A DNA stretch of 34,199 bases from positions 1-34,199 of the IMG/VR virus record IMGVR_UViG_3300027758_000019; one strand, given 5' to 3'. This document shows, piece after piece, positions 22,777 through 32,722 of this stretch. The position numbers and the translations under genes are program-made. The notes under the pieces are model-generated. The model did not search any database and was not told the DNA's origin. It saw only the letters and a program-made list of their open reading frames with translations. This stretch comes from a virus. Numbering within the stretch: the first letter of the stretch is position 1; the number at the start of each line of letters is the position of its first letter.

Positions 22777-23208
22777 ATGGCAAATACTGGAATTATTGAT
22801 GGTGGGGATATCATTCTATCTGTTGAGCAATCAACACCGGGAACTTTTTTAGCAATTGGTCATTCAACCAGTTGCAAGATATCCACCTCCACTTCGTTTA
22901 GAGAACGGAGAACGAAAGATACCAACGGCAAGGAGCGTGCCCCCGATGAGACGGATACGCAAATTTCTGTTGAATCTCTAACCTTATACGACGGTTATTC
23001 TTATTTCGACCTGAAAGAGAAGCAACTTGCAAAGGAGCAAGTGAATTTGAAGTATTCACCAAAAGCTGAAGAGGCTGGCGATAAGTATGAAGAAGGAATT
23101 TTCTTTATTGAATCGTTGGAAAGAAATGATGCTGTTGCTGAAGACTCTTCAATGAGTGTCACTTTCTCACAAAAAGAAACGCCGGAAATTAAAACAGTTT
23201 CTGCTTAA
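22777..23208 (+). CDS. Major tail (tube) protein
   Basis: 143 residues. GDIILSVEQSTPGTFLAIGHSTSCKIS followed by ERRTKDTNGKERAPDETDTQISVESL and FFIESLERNDAVAEDSSMSVTFSQK is the usual layout of siphovirus tube proteins (TP901-1 type). It precedes the chaperone pair and tape measure, and is separated from them by a strong terminator, fitting high expression. Confidence 0.82.
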   Translation: MANTGIIDGGDIILSVEQSTPGTFLAIGHSTSCKISTSTSFRERRTKDTNGKERAPDETDTQISVESLTLYDGYSYFDLKEKQLAKEQVNLKYSPKAEEAGDKYEEGIFFIESLERNDAVAEDSSMSVTFSQKETPEIKTVSA

Positions 23209-23225
23209 AATCTAATAAATAATCG

Positions 23226-23256
23226 AAAAGGCAGGCTGCACTGCCTGCCTTTTTTT
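23226..23256 (+). terminator. Terminator after tail tube gene
   Basis: AAAAGGCAGGC and GCCTGCCTTTT form perfect 11-bp arms around a 6-nt loop, with seven T residues at 23250-23256. It should lower transcription of the chaperone and tape measure relative to the tube protein. Confidence 0.9.
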
Positions 23257-23272
23257 AAACAACTTGAATATT

Positions 23273-23587
23273 ATGGAATCACAACCTAAAACAACAATAG
23301 AATACAATGGTGAAACTTATCCGTTTTACCGAACCAATCGCGGAATGTTCAATTTTGAAAATTCCGGATACTCAATTGAAGATATCACAAAGGGGAAACA
23401 GTCGGCTATGCTGGCTCAAATTTATCACCAACTAAAGGACTGTGCAAAACGTGCAGATATGGAATTTAAAGCATCGTTCGCTCAATTTATTGACAATTCT
23501 GAACCCGATGTTTTTGAGGTGTTTTCAAGACTCAAGCAAGAGGCAGATAAGCTAAAAAAGGCAAAGGGGAACCCGGCAGAGAACTAA
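23273..23587 (+). CDS. Tail assembly chaperone, G-like
   Basis: 104 residues from ATG 23273; the upstream TTG at 23264 is less likely. TTIEYNGETYPFYRTNRGMFNFENSGYSIEDITKG resembles siphophage tail chaperones. Near the end lies the A AAA AAG heptamer (23554-23560) in the correct phase for a -1 shift. The short form ends at 23587; the shifted form continues into the next gene. Confidence 0.82.
   Translation: MESQPKTTIEYNGETYPFYRTNRGMFNFENSGYSIEDITKGKQSAMLAQIYHQLKDCAKRADMEFKASFAQFIDNSEPDVFEVFSRLKQEADKLKKAKGNPAEN
23554..23560 (+). other. -1 ribosomal frameshift site A AAA AAG
   Basis: The zero frame reads CTA AAA AAG, matching the canonical X XXY YYZ heptamer used in E. coli dnaX. After a -1 slip the next codon starts at 23560 (GGC), and the frame stays open through 23602 to 23934. 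The fused product would be about 220 residues (96 + 124). Confidence 0.85.
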
Positions 23588-23934
23588 GCCTAACCGAAAC
23601 AATGGGCATTGCAATTGGGCAAATGGGGTTAGACTTGGAGACATACCTAAGCCTAACCCCATTTGAGTTTCAAGAGGTTTATAAATCCTTTACCGAAAAA
23701 ACGGTATCGGACAGAGAGTGGGAAGAAATAAAAGATATGCGGGTAGCAAGGTGGCAGGTGTTCAGAACGCTTTGTCCGCCCCAACAAAAAAAAGTAAGTG
23801 TTTATGATCTTGTTGAATTGCCAGGCGACAAGGAAATAAAAGAAAGAATTAAAGCTAAAGAGCAAGCACAAACACAAGGGAGTACTCCTGAGCGATATGA
23901 GGAATTAAAAGAAAAGTGGAACGATGAGCGATAA
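23560..23934 (+). CDS. Tail assembly chaperone T-like extension (via -1 frameshift)
   Basis: The frame enters from the slippery site at 23554-23560 and encodes GKGEPGRELSLTETMGIAIG, then a domain with LETYLSLTPFEFQEVYKSF and a charged C-terminal helix. An internal ATG at 23602 could serve as an independent start but has no clear ribosome site. This is the G/GT arrangement of lambda-like tails: both forms assist tape-measure folding and tail tube assembly. It overlaps the tape measure gene by 11 nt. Confidence 0.82.
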   Translation, partial: GKGEPGRELSLTETMGIAIGQMGLDLETYLSLTPFEFQEVYKSFTEKTVSDREWEEIKDMRVARWQVFRTLCPPQQKKVSVYDLVELPGDKEIKERIKAKEQAQTQGSTPERYEELKEKWNDER

Positions 23935-26095
23935 GGTTTACAAGTACGTACTCGATTTTAAAGCTAAAACCGACAAGTTTTCTAAAGACGTTGGAGGTAT
24001 AAAGGGAATGCTAAAAGGCGCGGCTGTTGCAGCTGCCGCCATGTTTGCTGTGGATAAAATAATGGATGCAGCTGCTGCTGTTGCCGACTATGCAAAAGAG
24101 ATATCGGGTGTTCGTTCCGAAATTCAAAAGTTAAGCGGCTTACAAGATGCAGCTTTAGATCAGGCTACGGGTCAAGCTCAAGCACTTGCAAAGGGTTATC
24201 AAGTTGATATTACCGAAGCTATTCAAGCCAGCAATGCGATGATGAATACTTTCGGTGCTACTTCGGGTGATGCTTTTGATGTTTTGAACAAAGGTTTTGC
24301 TACAACTGCCAATAGTAACGGCGATTTTTTAAAGCAGGTAAAAGAATATTCAACCCATTTCGATGAAGCTGGACTTAGCGCTTCAGAAATGGTTGCCATA
24401 ATTGCCGAGGGCAATAAAATGGGGGTTTTCGATGATAAAACAGCCGATTCGATTAAAGAGGGTTCGATCCGCCTAAGGGAAATGACTAAAAGTACTAAGG
24501 ATGCTCTCGCTGGTATTGGTTTAAGTTCTACTCAAATTCAAAAAGATATTTCAACGGGTGCAAAAAGCATGTTCGATGTAATGCAAGATGTTAGTAAGCA
24601 GCTCAAAACATTACCGGAACAAAGCCCGGCTGTGGGTGCTGCTCTTGCTGATATTTTTGGTGGTCCTGGTGAAGATGGTATACAATTCATTCGAACTCTT
24701 GGCGACATCAATACCAATTTAGATACTGTTGTTTCGAAAGCTGGTGAAGCCTCGGCAGCACAAATTGCTTGGACTGAAGAAATGGCAGAATTTCATACCG
24801 TAGGTGCTCAGGTGTTTGGTGGTACTGGTGAAATGATTACCAAGGTGAAAACGGTTTTCATGAGTTGGATAAATGATGGCATTAAGGGGCTCGTTGATAT
24901 TACCAATTACTTTATCGATTTGTATAACGAATCAATGGTGTTTCGTGGTGCAGTTGAATACATAAAACTAGCATTTAATCAACTTTGGGAAGGCATAAAA
25001 GTGCCATTTAAATTGATATGGAATAATTTGAAAGCCATTGGAGGTGCAATTAAGGGCATTTTTACGTTTGATGTTGGAGCAATTAAAGAAGCATTTAGTA
25101 AAGGTCTTGACGGTGCGGTTGATATCGTTAAGGATTATGGAAAAAACAGCGCAGAAAACTTCATGGAGGCGTATAAGAATACGTTAACTCCTACAGAAAA
25201 AATAAAATTAATATCGCTAAGCGATGATGCAGCCGAGGCTGCCGGGGTGCAAACAGGTAAGAAATTTGCTAAGGGGATTGCTAAAGGTGTTGATGCAGGT
25301 AAAACTCCTGAGAAAATGAGTTTTAATCCGTACTTAGGAGGCGATGAAGAAATAGACGATGATTTATTTGATACTTCGACCGCAGAAGGTAGAGCAAATA
25401 CATATAGTGCGGCATTGGGTAATTTAGACAAGCAATTGCAAAAATCATCAGAGTGGAATAAGGTTTTTGGGAATAGTTTTCAGGCTACTAATGATGAAAT
25501 AGAACTTACCAAGCAGGCAATTGAATCTCTTATTGAAGATGGTTTTAAAGTTTCTGATCCTGCAATTCAAAAATTAAAGGAAGATTTAGAAGAGCTTAAT
25601 TCTGTTCAATACAAATTAACGGGAGGAGTTTTAGCATTTGCAAATAGTTTAGAAGCAATGTCAGAACAGGGGGCTGAATCATTTCAGGAAATGGGGGTGG
25701 CTATAGCTAATACTGTTAGAGATATTATCAAAGCTTTAATTGCGCAAGGTGTTGCTGGTGCTGTTTCAAACGCATTAAAAGATGCTCCATGGCCTATAGG
25801 TTTAATTGCTGCTCCATTAGCAGCAACAGCAGCCACTACTCTTTTTAATAGTGTTATTCCAGCCTTCGCCACTGGGGGAGTGATTTCAGGTCCTACTGTC
25901 GGTTTAGTTGGTGAGTATCCAAATGCGGTGAATAATCCTGAGTGGATAGGTAAGCGCTCCGACATGTTGGGCGATATGAAAACTGCAGTTTCCGAAACTG
26001 GAGGCGGCGGTGGTAACTTCTCATTCAGATTTGAAGATGGTGCCCTGGTTGCTTATCTGGAACACCAAAACAGAAAAGTGGGAGGATTTGCATAA
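23924..26095 (+). CDS. Tail tape measure protein
   Basis: 723 residues. An Ala-rich hydrophobic stretch near the start (GAAVAAAAMFAVDKIMDAAAAVADY, split by charged residues), the TMP/TP901 core (YQVDITEAIQASNAMMNTFGATSG... IAEGNKMGVFDDKTADSIKEG), membrane-like helices in the middle (about 330-385), and a C-terminal hydrophobic Ala/Pro-rich part with GGVISGPTVGLVGEYPNAVN. It sets tail length; 723 residues predicts a fairly short tail (about 100 nm by the usual 1.5 Angstrom per residue rule). Confidence 0.9.
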   Translation: MSDKVYKYVLDFKAKTDKFSKDVGGIKGMLKGAAVAAAAMFAVDKIMDAAAAVADYAKEISGVRSEIQKLSGLQDAALDQATGQAQALAKGYQVDITEAIQASNAMMNTFGATSGDAFDVLNKGFATTANSNGDFLKQVKEYSTHFDEAGLSASEMVAIIAEGNKMGVFDDKTADSIKEGSIRLREMTKSTKDALAGIGLSSTQIQKDISTGAKSMFDVMQDVSKQLKTLPEQSPAVGAALADIFGGPGEDGIQFIRTLGDINTNLDTVVSKAGEASAAQIAWTEEMAEFHTVGAQVFGGTGEMITKVKTVFMSWINDGIKGLVDITNYFIDLYNESMVFRGAVEYIKLAFNQLWEGIKVPFKLIWNNLKAIGGAIKGIFTFDVGAIKEAFSKGLDGAVDIVKDYGKNSAENFMEAYKNTLTPTEKIKLISLSDDAAEAAGVQTGKKFAKGIAKGVDAGKTPEKMSFNPYLGGDEEIDDDLFDTSTAEGRANTYSAALGNLDKQLQKSSEWNKVFGNSFQATNDEIELTKQAIESLIEDGFKVSDPAIQKLKEDLEELNSVQYKLTGGVLAFANSLEAMSEQGAESFQEMGVAIANTVRDIIKALIAQGVAGAVSNALKDAPWPIGLIAAPLAATAATTLFNSVIPAFATGGVISGPTVGLVGEYPNAVNNPEWIGKRSDMLGDMKTAVSETGGGGGNFSFRFEDGALVAYLEHQNRKVGGFA

Positions 26096-28134
26096 TGGCT
26101 ACACACAGATTGCGCTTTAATGGTGAATGGCAAGATAAAAATGGTGGCATGTCGCGTTTCGAAATTTACGAGCGCGATTTTGTTGGTGCCCACGAGGAAA
26201 TGGAAATGAGAGAAGATCCTCTTACTTTGGAACGTGCTACTCTTAGCAACAAGTTTCAACCCTCAATTGGTTCGGGTGTTGAGCTACGAGTAACCGCAGC
26301 CTACGACGGACAATACGCACATTTATACACCAAGGATAAGCAAAAGTTTAAAGCACTATTTTATAAAAATGATCAGTTGATTTGGTCGGGCTATTTAAAT
26401 AGTGAAGTATACAGCGAGCAATTTGACAGGAATAAAGATTACCCGGTAACCCTTCAATTTAACGATGGCTTTGCAGTTATGGAACGCATCCCTTTTAAGG
26501 ATGAAAATGGCAATGCTTACACCGACTTGAAAACAGCATGGGAAATTATATGGATTATCCTGGATAAACTTGATATCAATTTTCAATATGTGTATTTGGG
26601 ATTGGATACTTTCGAGGATAGCATGAACACGCTTACAAGTCCTTTTCATCAAATGAAATTGGATTGCAACAACTACTACGACGAGCAAGGCGAAGCTCTT
26701 AATTGTCGTGAAGTTCTTGACGCGATAGTTCGCACCCAGCGAGCTATTTGTTTTCAGAATGAAAGCTGCTTTAATATCGTTAGTGTGCCACTGCTTACTG
26801 ACAGTTATGAGCGTAGAAGATACACGAGCGAGGCATCGGCACAGGTGTTGCAAACGGTTAATCCTGTTCTTACCATTCCTACACAAGCCGATTGGTACGC
26901 AAGCGATCAGAATATCGATACCGTTGGAGGATACAGCCGTGCTACTTTAAAGTATTCGCCTTATGCCCCGGAGCAAGTTATTGAAAGTTCTGATTTTGAT
27001 GATGCAGATACTTGGGAAGGTGAGCACGAATGGGATGATGTTGGTGACTTTTTTGAACTGAAAGGTGTAACCGGAGTTAAAGGCTGGAAGTTTTTAAACG
27101 GTGCATCCTTTTCGGGCACAAAAGAAGAGGAAGTGGAGGAAAACGAAGTGTATTTTAAATTGCCATTTGAGAATGTATCGGGCGAAGTTGTGCTAATTGA
27201 AAATGACGAAACAGGACCATTGGTGACAGGAGTTGCCCAGCAAGGTTTTAAAGTGAGTTTTGATATTTATGCAGCTACAAAAAACAATGAATTCGACACC
27301 GACGAGGAGTCGAAAAAGGTTTTTGATATCCGTGGGTATTTTAATATCGAAATTGATGGCAAACGCCCCGATGGTTTTTCGGCTGATCCGTGGACTTGGT
27401 CGGTTAATTCGAGTCTTGAATATTTTAAGACCTCCAAAACTTCGAACATTGCCGATAGTTGGCAAACGGTTGAAGTGATGATACCAGGGAATTGCCCTCA
27501 TGGTAGAATAAAGCTACAGATACTAAAACAATTTGTTGCTTATAAGGATAACAACCGAACACCTGTTGATAGTGGTGCTATTGATAATATTCGAATTCGA
27601 AACATAGAAATTGAAGCGGTTGATATTACTCGCTATGTATCGCAAAGTGGTCGTAAATCGTTCAATTTTGTTGCTGCTGATTATTCTGACATTGAAATAG
27701 TGGCAGAAATTGATGACGATTGGATAAACGAGGCAGAAACTGTTGAAATGATACATGGCGACAGTAAGGAAAACAATTGTACCGATAAAGGAGGAATTCA
27801 TCTGCTTGATAACAGCTTTACAAGTTCGTGGCGAGTTTTGGGTGATACCGAAAGCCACGAAATTACAACACTTATACTTCGGGCTTTTGAAAGTAATTAT
27901 CGCGACAGCCTTAAAAAACTAATGGGCACACTCGAATCCCCGAATTTCTTTAATGGCAATGGTCAAAACATCGATGGAATATTAAGCTTTCATTCGGTGC
28001 TGATTTACCCGAGTACTTCGCTTGGTAGTAAAAAACTAATGTGCATGGGCGGCACTTATAATGATAAAAGACAAACATTAAACGGCACTTGGTTAGAGGT
28101 TTTAGAGGATGACTTAACGATTAACAGCTTGTAA
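26095..28134 (+). CDS. Distal tail / tail-tip structural protein
   Basis: 679 residues, stop-start overlap of 1 nt with the tape measure gene. The N-terminus (ATHRLRFNGEWQDKNGGMSRFEIYERDF) and the early beta-rich part with AVMERIPFKDENG fit distal tail or baseplate-hub proteins. A beta-sandwich-like middle (WKFLNGASFSGTKEE to GRIKLQILKQFV, about 325-485) may be a carbohydrate-binding type domain. It probably joins the tube to the receptor-binding protein encoded next. Confidence 0.7.
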   Translation: MATHRLRFNGEWQDKNGGMSRFEIYERDFVGAHEEMEMREDPLTLERATLSNKFQPSIGSGVELRVTAAYDGQYAHLYTKDKQKFKALFYKNDQLIWSGYLNSEVYSEQFDRNKDYPVTLQFNDGFAVMERIPFKDENGNAYTDLKTAWEIIWIILDKLDINFQYVYLGLDTFEDSMNTLTSPFHQMKLDCNNYYDEQGEALNCREVLDAIVRTQRAICFQNESCFNIVSVPLLTDSYERRRYTSEASAQVLQTVNPVLTIPTQADWYASDQNIDTVGGYSRATLKYSPYAPEQVIESSDFDDADTWEGEHEWDDVGDFFELKGVTGVKGWKFLNGASFSGTKEEEVEENEVYFKLPFENVSGEVVLIENDETGPLVTGVAQQGFKVSFDIYAATKNNEFDTDEESKKVFDIRGYFNIEIDGKRPDGFSADPWTWSVNSSLEYFKTSKTSNIADSWQTVEVMIPGNCPHGRIKLQILKQFVAYKDNNRTPVDSGAIDNIRIRNIEIEAVDITRYVSQSGRKSFNFVAADYSDIEIVAEIDDDWINEAETVEMIHGDSKENNCTDKGGIHLLDNSFTSSWRVLGDTESHEITTLILRAFESNYRDSLKKLMGTLESPNFFNGNGQNIDGILSFHSVLIYPSTSLGSKKLMCMGGTYNDKRQTLNGTWLEVLEDDLTINSL

Positions 28135-28135
28135 T

Positions 28136-31100
28136 ATGACTACTCTCAACATACAGAAAAGAAAGATTTTTAAGCGTAGGCGCGACGGACAGGTGGCGCA
28201 GGGAGACTCTCTTGCTGTGTCGGTTAGTTCGAGCAGTTCGAGTTCGGGAACTGGTGAATTTAACCCGGCTGTTTTGCAAGATTACGCTAAAAAGGTTGAT
28301 GTTCCGGTGGCAAGTCAAAAGCCACTTCTCGACGCTCTTTCTGTTGAAGCTGGTTACATTAAATATCAAGCTGCCGCCCTTTCCATTAACAATGCCGATA
28401 AATTGGGTGGTGTTGTTGCATCGGCTTATTGGAAAAAAGCAGAGCTTGTAAACGATTCCCTTTACCTTAAAGTTGGTAACGATAAAATTAAAGCTGGTTA
28501 TGCTGATTTAGCTAACAATTCGGACAGACTTGGAAATGTTTTAGCTGCAAATTATGCTCGAAAAGATACTGCTAATATCTATCAGTATGCCCAAACTATT
28601 AACGCCGACCTCTACATTAATGGAAACATTATACAAAACGGCTCAGCATACGAAACACACGCCGAGCATTTAAATGTAGAAAGCAATTTAATGCAATTAA
28701 ATGTAGGCGAACCGGGCAGCCAAATTACAGGCGTTATTCCTGGTACCTCAATTGCTTTTTCAGGAATTGAAATTAACCGTGGCTCTGCTGATCCTTATTA
28801 CATGGGTGTGGTTGAAGGTGCAAAGCCATTATTAAAGCTTGGTAAAAAAGATAGCTTGGAGGCTATTGCTACTCGTGAAGATAGTCCTGTTGATGGTGGC
28901 GTAATGATTTGGAACAATACCAATAAGTTGTTGCAGGCAACCAAGGATTTAAATGTTACAAGTATTACAACCTCTTTGTATGGGAATACAGCCAATTGGA
29001 AAGAGGCGTATAATTGGGGAAATCATAAAGCTTACAATAATCAACAATATTTAGGCGCTGGATATAACAGTGGCGGACCAGAAAAACCCAATTGGTTCGG
29101 ATCTGGAAAACTACAACTCCAAATGCTTAGGGGTAATAATGGGGATAATCTAAATGCCCCTGACCTTTGGTATGATGTGCTGTGGATGAGTTCGTATACT
29201 GGCGGTGATGTAAAAAAATCTAACGCTTTAGTTTTTTCAAAATACACACATAAAGTTGGTTTTTCGCAACAAAATTATGACGCTGATAATTGGGGTACAT
29301 TTTATGAATTCTACCATACAGGTAACGCTGATAAAGATACTATTGATTGGCAAGGGCGTGATTTAAAAGCACATAGAAATTTATTTGCTTTAGGGAATTC
29401 TGATTTACAAGGCAATGTAGATATACATGGATATGTCGGCTCACCCGATTACGCCTCAGGCTTAACAGGTTCAGATTGGCGAATAACTAAATCAGGTTCT
29501 GCAGAGTTAGATGAACTTGAAATCAGAAAAGGCTTAACAGTTCATGAGTTAATTGTAGCTCGTGAGCGTTCTGTTAATGGAGGTATAATTACCAGCGTAG
29601 CAAACGGAACGGTTAAGAGTGTTGATGAGAATATTATCACTTTAAAAGGGCAATACAATTCTTTCGTTGTTGGTGATCGTGTAAGATTACAGCAGTGGGA
29701 ATCGGGAACCCGATATATGGAAGCCGAGGTTACTGCCGTTAATGGCATGACAATTACGCTTGGTAATTATATCAATTCAACTCGACCACTACCAAATGAA
29801 GATCTTGTGCAATGGGGTCACGTTTCTGATGTTTCTCGCCAAAACTTCCTTTATCAAACTGCAAGAGGCACCAATGCAGGTTATTTTGCTGTTATGGCTG
29901 GGGTAAATAGTTCAAGCCTTACAGATAAGCAAGTGTTGAGAATGGGTAATCTAGGCGGTTACTCAAATGATGGATATGGTATTGCTTCGAAATATGGTGG
30001 AAAAACTTATTTCGAATTGAGCAATACTCACAAGTCAATTGCAGGTATTCTTTTTGATCATGAAAAATTAACAGCTGGAAATATTCAAATCAAGAAAACG
30101 GGCGATGTCATTAACACTGCAACTGGCACACCTTACGCATTTTATAACTCAGGAGATTTTACTTTAGGTAAAGGTCAGCTGGTTTACGATGTTGCTACAA
30201 ATCAATTAACCTTTGGTTCAGGTGTTACCTTAACATGGGATCAAATAACGGATACGAACTCAATAACAACTGGCATTTCTAACGCCCAAAATTCAGCGGA
30301 TAACGCTTATGACTTAGCGGATGAAGCAAACGACTTAGCCGCTACAAAAATAACTAGCGAACAGGCTACGACTATTACACAAAATACGGTTACAGCTCCG
30401 TTTATCTCAACCTTAAATCTTAAAGTAGGTAGTGAGATTGCCATGGGTGAGAATGCTACAATTTCTTGGAATAAAGTAACCGATACTGAGAATGTTGAAA
30501 ATAAGAATGATGCAATATTAAGATCAAGAATTGGAACAGGTTTACTCTTATCTGCTGATCCTGAATTTAAAAAAGGTTATAATTCTACATCTAGTTATGA
30601 TTGGAATGGAAATATAACATATACTAGAGGGATTAGGAGCTCTGACAATCCAACTACCAGTAATTACGAAATGACAATTAGCAGTGACGGGAGTAGTGCC
30701 CCTGGTGGTGGTGGATTTACATTTGAAACACAATCGCGTCCAAACGCTGAGTTCATCACAAAAATAATTGCAAAAATACCAATTGGAAAAACAATTTATT
30801 GGACAACTAATAATATAGGGGAAGGTGGATATTATGAATGGTTGTCACCACAAGAAGGGACGGGAAAATTTGAAGAGTATGTGTGCTATGTAAAATGTGG
30901 AGTTGGTGGCAGTTTTAGTGTAACGAACTACTTCTATATAGTAGAGAGTGGTGCTGTTACTTGGAGAGTATCTTACGGTGGGGTATACGATGTCACATCG
31001 AGTAATAATATTACAGAAATTACCAACACCACCTTATCAACAACCGATATCTTAGCACAAAACCTCCAAGTTGGTGCTGCGAATGTGTCAGGGCAATTAA

Positions 31101-32182
31101 CGGCTGCATATATTGATGCTGGTAAAATCAATTCGGGTTACATAAACACAAACAGATTAGAAGCCTTAAGCATAACAGGCGATAAAATTGCAGCCGGAAC
31201 AATTACAACCACCAAGTTGGCAGCTAATACCATTACCGCCGAGAAAATTGCAACAGGAACCATAACCGCTGACAAATTAGCAGCTAATGTACTAACCGCT
31301 CAATACATTAATTTTGACGGGGCGACAGGTACAAATATGAATATATCCGGGAAAATAACCGCTACAATTTCCGGGCTTGTTACTACTGTGCTAGATGGTG
31401 CTAACATATATGAGAGTGCTCAAGATAATCAAGGCATTCCTTTAGGAATTAATATGATAGGTTATCAGGCAGGGCAATCAGTTTATAGAGTAACGCAAAT
31501 AGGCAATGGTAGAGGTAAAGCTTTACTAACCTGTGTTGGTGATGCCGATGAAGTTAGAGTAGATGCCAATATTTTTAATGTGGAGCACGCGATAAATGTA
31601 GCTGGCGTTGCAACTTTAAGTAATGGGCTAATTCTTGCGGGCGGTGCTGTAGTTACCGGAGCTGTATCTGCATCTACCAATTTTGTTGAGAATGGGGAGC
31701 TGTTATCGAATAAATATGCGGCGAAATATTCTCTTAATGATTACCTACTAAAAACAGGCGGTACAATTACCGAAAACTTAACGGTGAACAAACAATTGTA
31801 TGGGCGAATATTAGTAGGCGGTGGTTATACTGTTCTGTCATCGACACATTGGGCAGGTAGCGAGTTGGGGGCTACTCAATTGTCAATGTCAGCTACCTCG
31901 GGCAATACAGTTGTTTACAGTTCGTATTATATCGATTTTACAGCCTCGGGAACGTTTTATATAAAGTTGCCTACTACATCGTCGGTAACTACAGGTACTG
32001 AAATAAGCTTTGGTACGGCTGGCAAGAATTTGGCATTTGTGGCAAATGTTAATAGTAAACTTAGGTGGGATAGTGATACAAAAAGAAGCACCGGAACTTT
32101 AACTATTGCCGACGAAAATGAGTGGATAACATGGGTGATGCATGGCGGTTGTTGGAATAGAAAATATCAAGCAAACGAATAA
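28136..32182 (+). CDS. Large tail fibre / host-recognition protein
   Basis: 1348 residues, longest gene here. A basic N-terminus and a Ser-rich linker (SVSSSSSSSG) are followed by many beta-structured repeats. Near 1000-1080 the phage-fibre motif recurs: YIDAGKINSGYINTN, then GDKIAAGTITTTKL, AANTITAEKIATGTIT and ADKLAANVLTAQYI. The C-terminal part (about 1200-1348) has a beta-rich receptor-binding look. It is the likely receptor-binding protein. I see no chaperone or endosialidase cleavage motif. Confidence 0.85.
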   Translation: MTTLNIQKRKIFKRRRDGQVAQGDSLAVSVSSSSSSSGTGEFNPAVLQDYAKKVDVPVASQKPLLDALSVEAGYIKYQAAALSINNADKLGGVVASAYWKKAELVNDSLYLKVGNDKIKAGYADLANNSDRLGNVLAANYARKDTANIYQYAQTINADLYINGNIIQNGSAYETHAEHLNVESNLMQLNVGEPGSQITGVIPGTSIAFSGIEINRGSADPYYMGVVEGAKPLLKLGKKDSLEAIATREDSPVDGGVMIWNNTNKLLQATKDLNVTSITTSLYGNTANWKEAYNWGNHKAYNNQQYLGAGYNSGGPEKPNWFGSGKLQLQMLRGNNGDNLNAPDLWYDVLWMSSYTGGDVKKSNALVFSKYTHKVGFSQQNYDADNWGTFYEFYHTGNADKDTIDWQGRDLKAHRNLFALGNSDLQGNVDIHGYVGSPDYASGLTGSDWRITKSGSAELDELEIRKGLTVHELIVARERSVNGGIITSVANGTVKSVDENIITLKGQYNSFVVGDRVRLQQWESGTRYMEAEVTAVNGMTITLGNYINSTRPLPNEDLVQWGHVSDVSRQNFLYQTARGTNAGYFAVMAGVNSSSLTDKQVLRMGNLGGYSNDGYGIASKYGGKTYFELSNTHKSIAGILFDHEKLTAGNIQIKKTGDVINTATGTPYAFYNSGDFTLGKGQLVYDVATNQLTFGSGVTLTWDQITDTNSITTGISNAQNSADNAYDLADEANDLAATKITSEQATTITQNTVTAPFISTLNLKVGSEIAMGENATISWNKVTDTENVENKNDAILRSRIGTGLLLSADPEFKKGYNSTSSYDWNGNITYTRGIRSSDNPTTSNYEMTISSDGSSAPGGGGFTFETQSRPNAEFITKIIAKIPIGKTIYWTTNNIGEGGYYEWLSPQEGTGKFEEYVCYVKCGVGGSFSVTNYFYIVESGAVTWRVSYGGVYDVTSSNNITEITNTTLSTTDILAQNLQVGAANVSGQLTAAYIDAGKINSGYINTNRLEALSITGDKIAAGTITTTKLAANTITAEKIATGTITADKLAANVLTAQYINFDGATGTNMNISGKITATISGLVTTVLDGANIYESAQDNQGIPLGINMIGYQAGQSVYRVTQIGNGRGKALLTCVGDADEVRVDANIFNVEHAINVAGVATLSNGLILAGGAVVTGAVSASTNFVENGELLSNKYAAKYSLNDYLLKTGGTITENLTVNKQLYGRILVGGGYTVLSSTHWAGSELGATQLSMSATSGNTVVYSSYYIDFTASGTFYIKLPTTSSVTTGTEISFGTAGKNLAFVANVNSKLRWDSDTKRSTGTLTIADENEWITWVMHGGCWNRKYQANE

Positions 32183-32213
32183 TCAATTATAAATTTTTTA
32201 AAAAATCAGACAC

Positions 32214-32687
32214 ATGAAAACGACTAAAGGTAAATTATTTGAATTACAAGAGGGCTTTGACCAAGTAAGCAATTTAAGAGGGGCGAAATTTGTTTATGCC
32301 GCCGCTAAGAATAAGCGCAAAGTTGATGCTGAATGTGAAGATATCAGCAAGGCAATAGCTCCTACTGAGGAGTATGTCCCGGTACAGGAAAAAGAGCGTG
32401 AGTTGGTAATGACTCATTGCTTGAAAGATGCGGAAGGAAATCCGGTACCAAATAACCAGGGAAATCTATTTGTGCCTGCAAAAAACGACAAGGCATATAA
32501 AGCGGATCGTGAGAAATTAAAGGCTGAGCACAAAGAGATTTTTGAAAAGCGCGATAAGCAAACAAAGGACTACGAGGAGCTTTTAAAGGGCGAGATTGAA
32601 ATTGAATTGCACATGATAAAAGAGGAGGATTTACCGGAAGATATTACAGCCGGGCAATTAGCTGGTATCATGGATATGGTTGAGTAG
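32214..32687 (+). CDS. Hypothetical late protein, Lys/Glu-rich
   Basis: 157 residues, highly charged with helical segments (NDKAYKADREKLKAEHKEIFEKRDKQ, about 90-115) and a hydrophobic end (AGQLAGIMDMVE). No family recognised. Position just after the tail fibre suggests a fibre assembly or structural protein. Last gene of the late operon before the structured intergenic region. Confidence 0.65.
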   Translation: MKTTKGKLFELQEGFDQVSNLRGAKFVYAAAKNKRKVDAECEDISKAIAPTEEYVPVQEKERELVMTHCLKDAEGNPVPNNQGNLFVPAKNDKAYKADREKLKAEHKEIFEKRDKQTKDYEELLKGEIEIELHMIKEEDLPEDITAGQLAGIMDMVE

Positions 32688-32694
32688 TATTATT

Positions 32695-32713
32695 GGGGGC
32701 AATAAAAGCCCCC
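32695..32713 (+). repeat. GC-rich hairpin
   Basis: GGGGGC and GCCCCC form perfect 6-bp arms around AATAAAA, immediately after the late operon stop. It lacks a T-run, so it is more likely an mRNA 3' protector than a classical terminator. Confidence 0.5.
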
Positions 32714-32722
32714 GACTCTTAT

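Noticed and set aside
28136-32182. Diversity-generating retroelement target in the tail fibre
   Set aside because: Some Bacteroidota Mu-like phages carry one, but I see no reverse transcriptase gene and no template repeat of the fibre's 3' end in the window.
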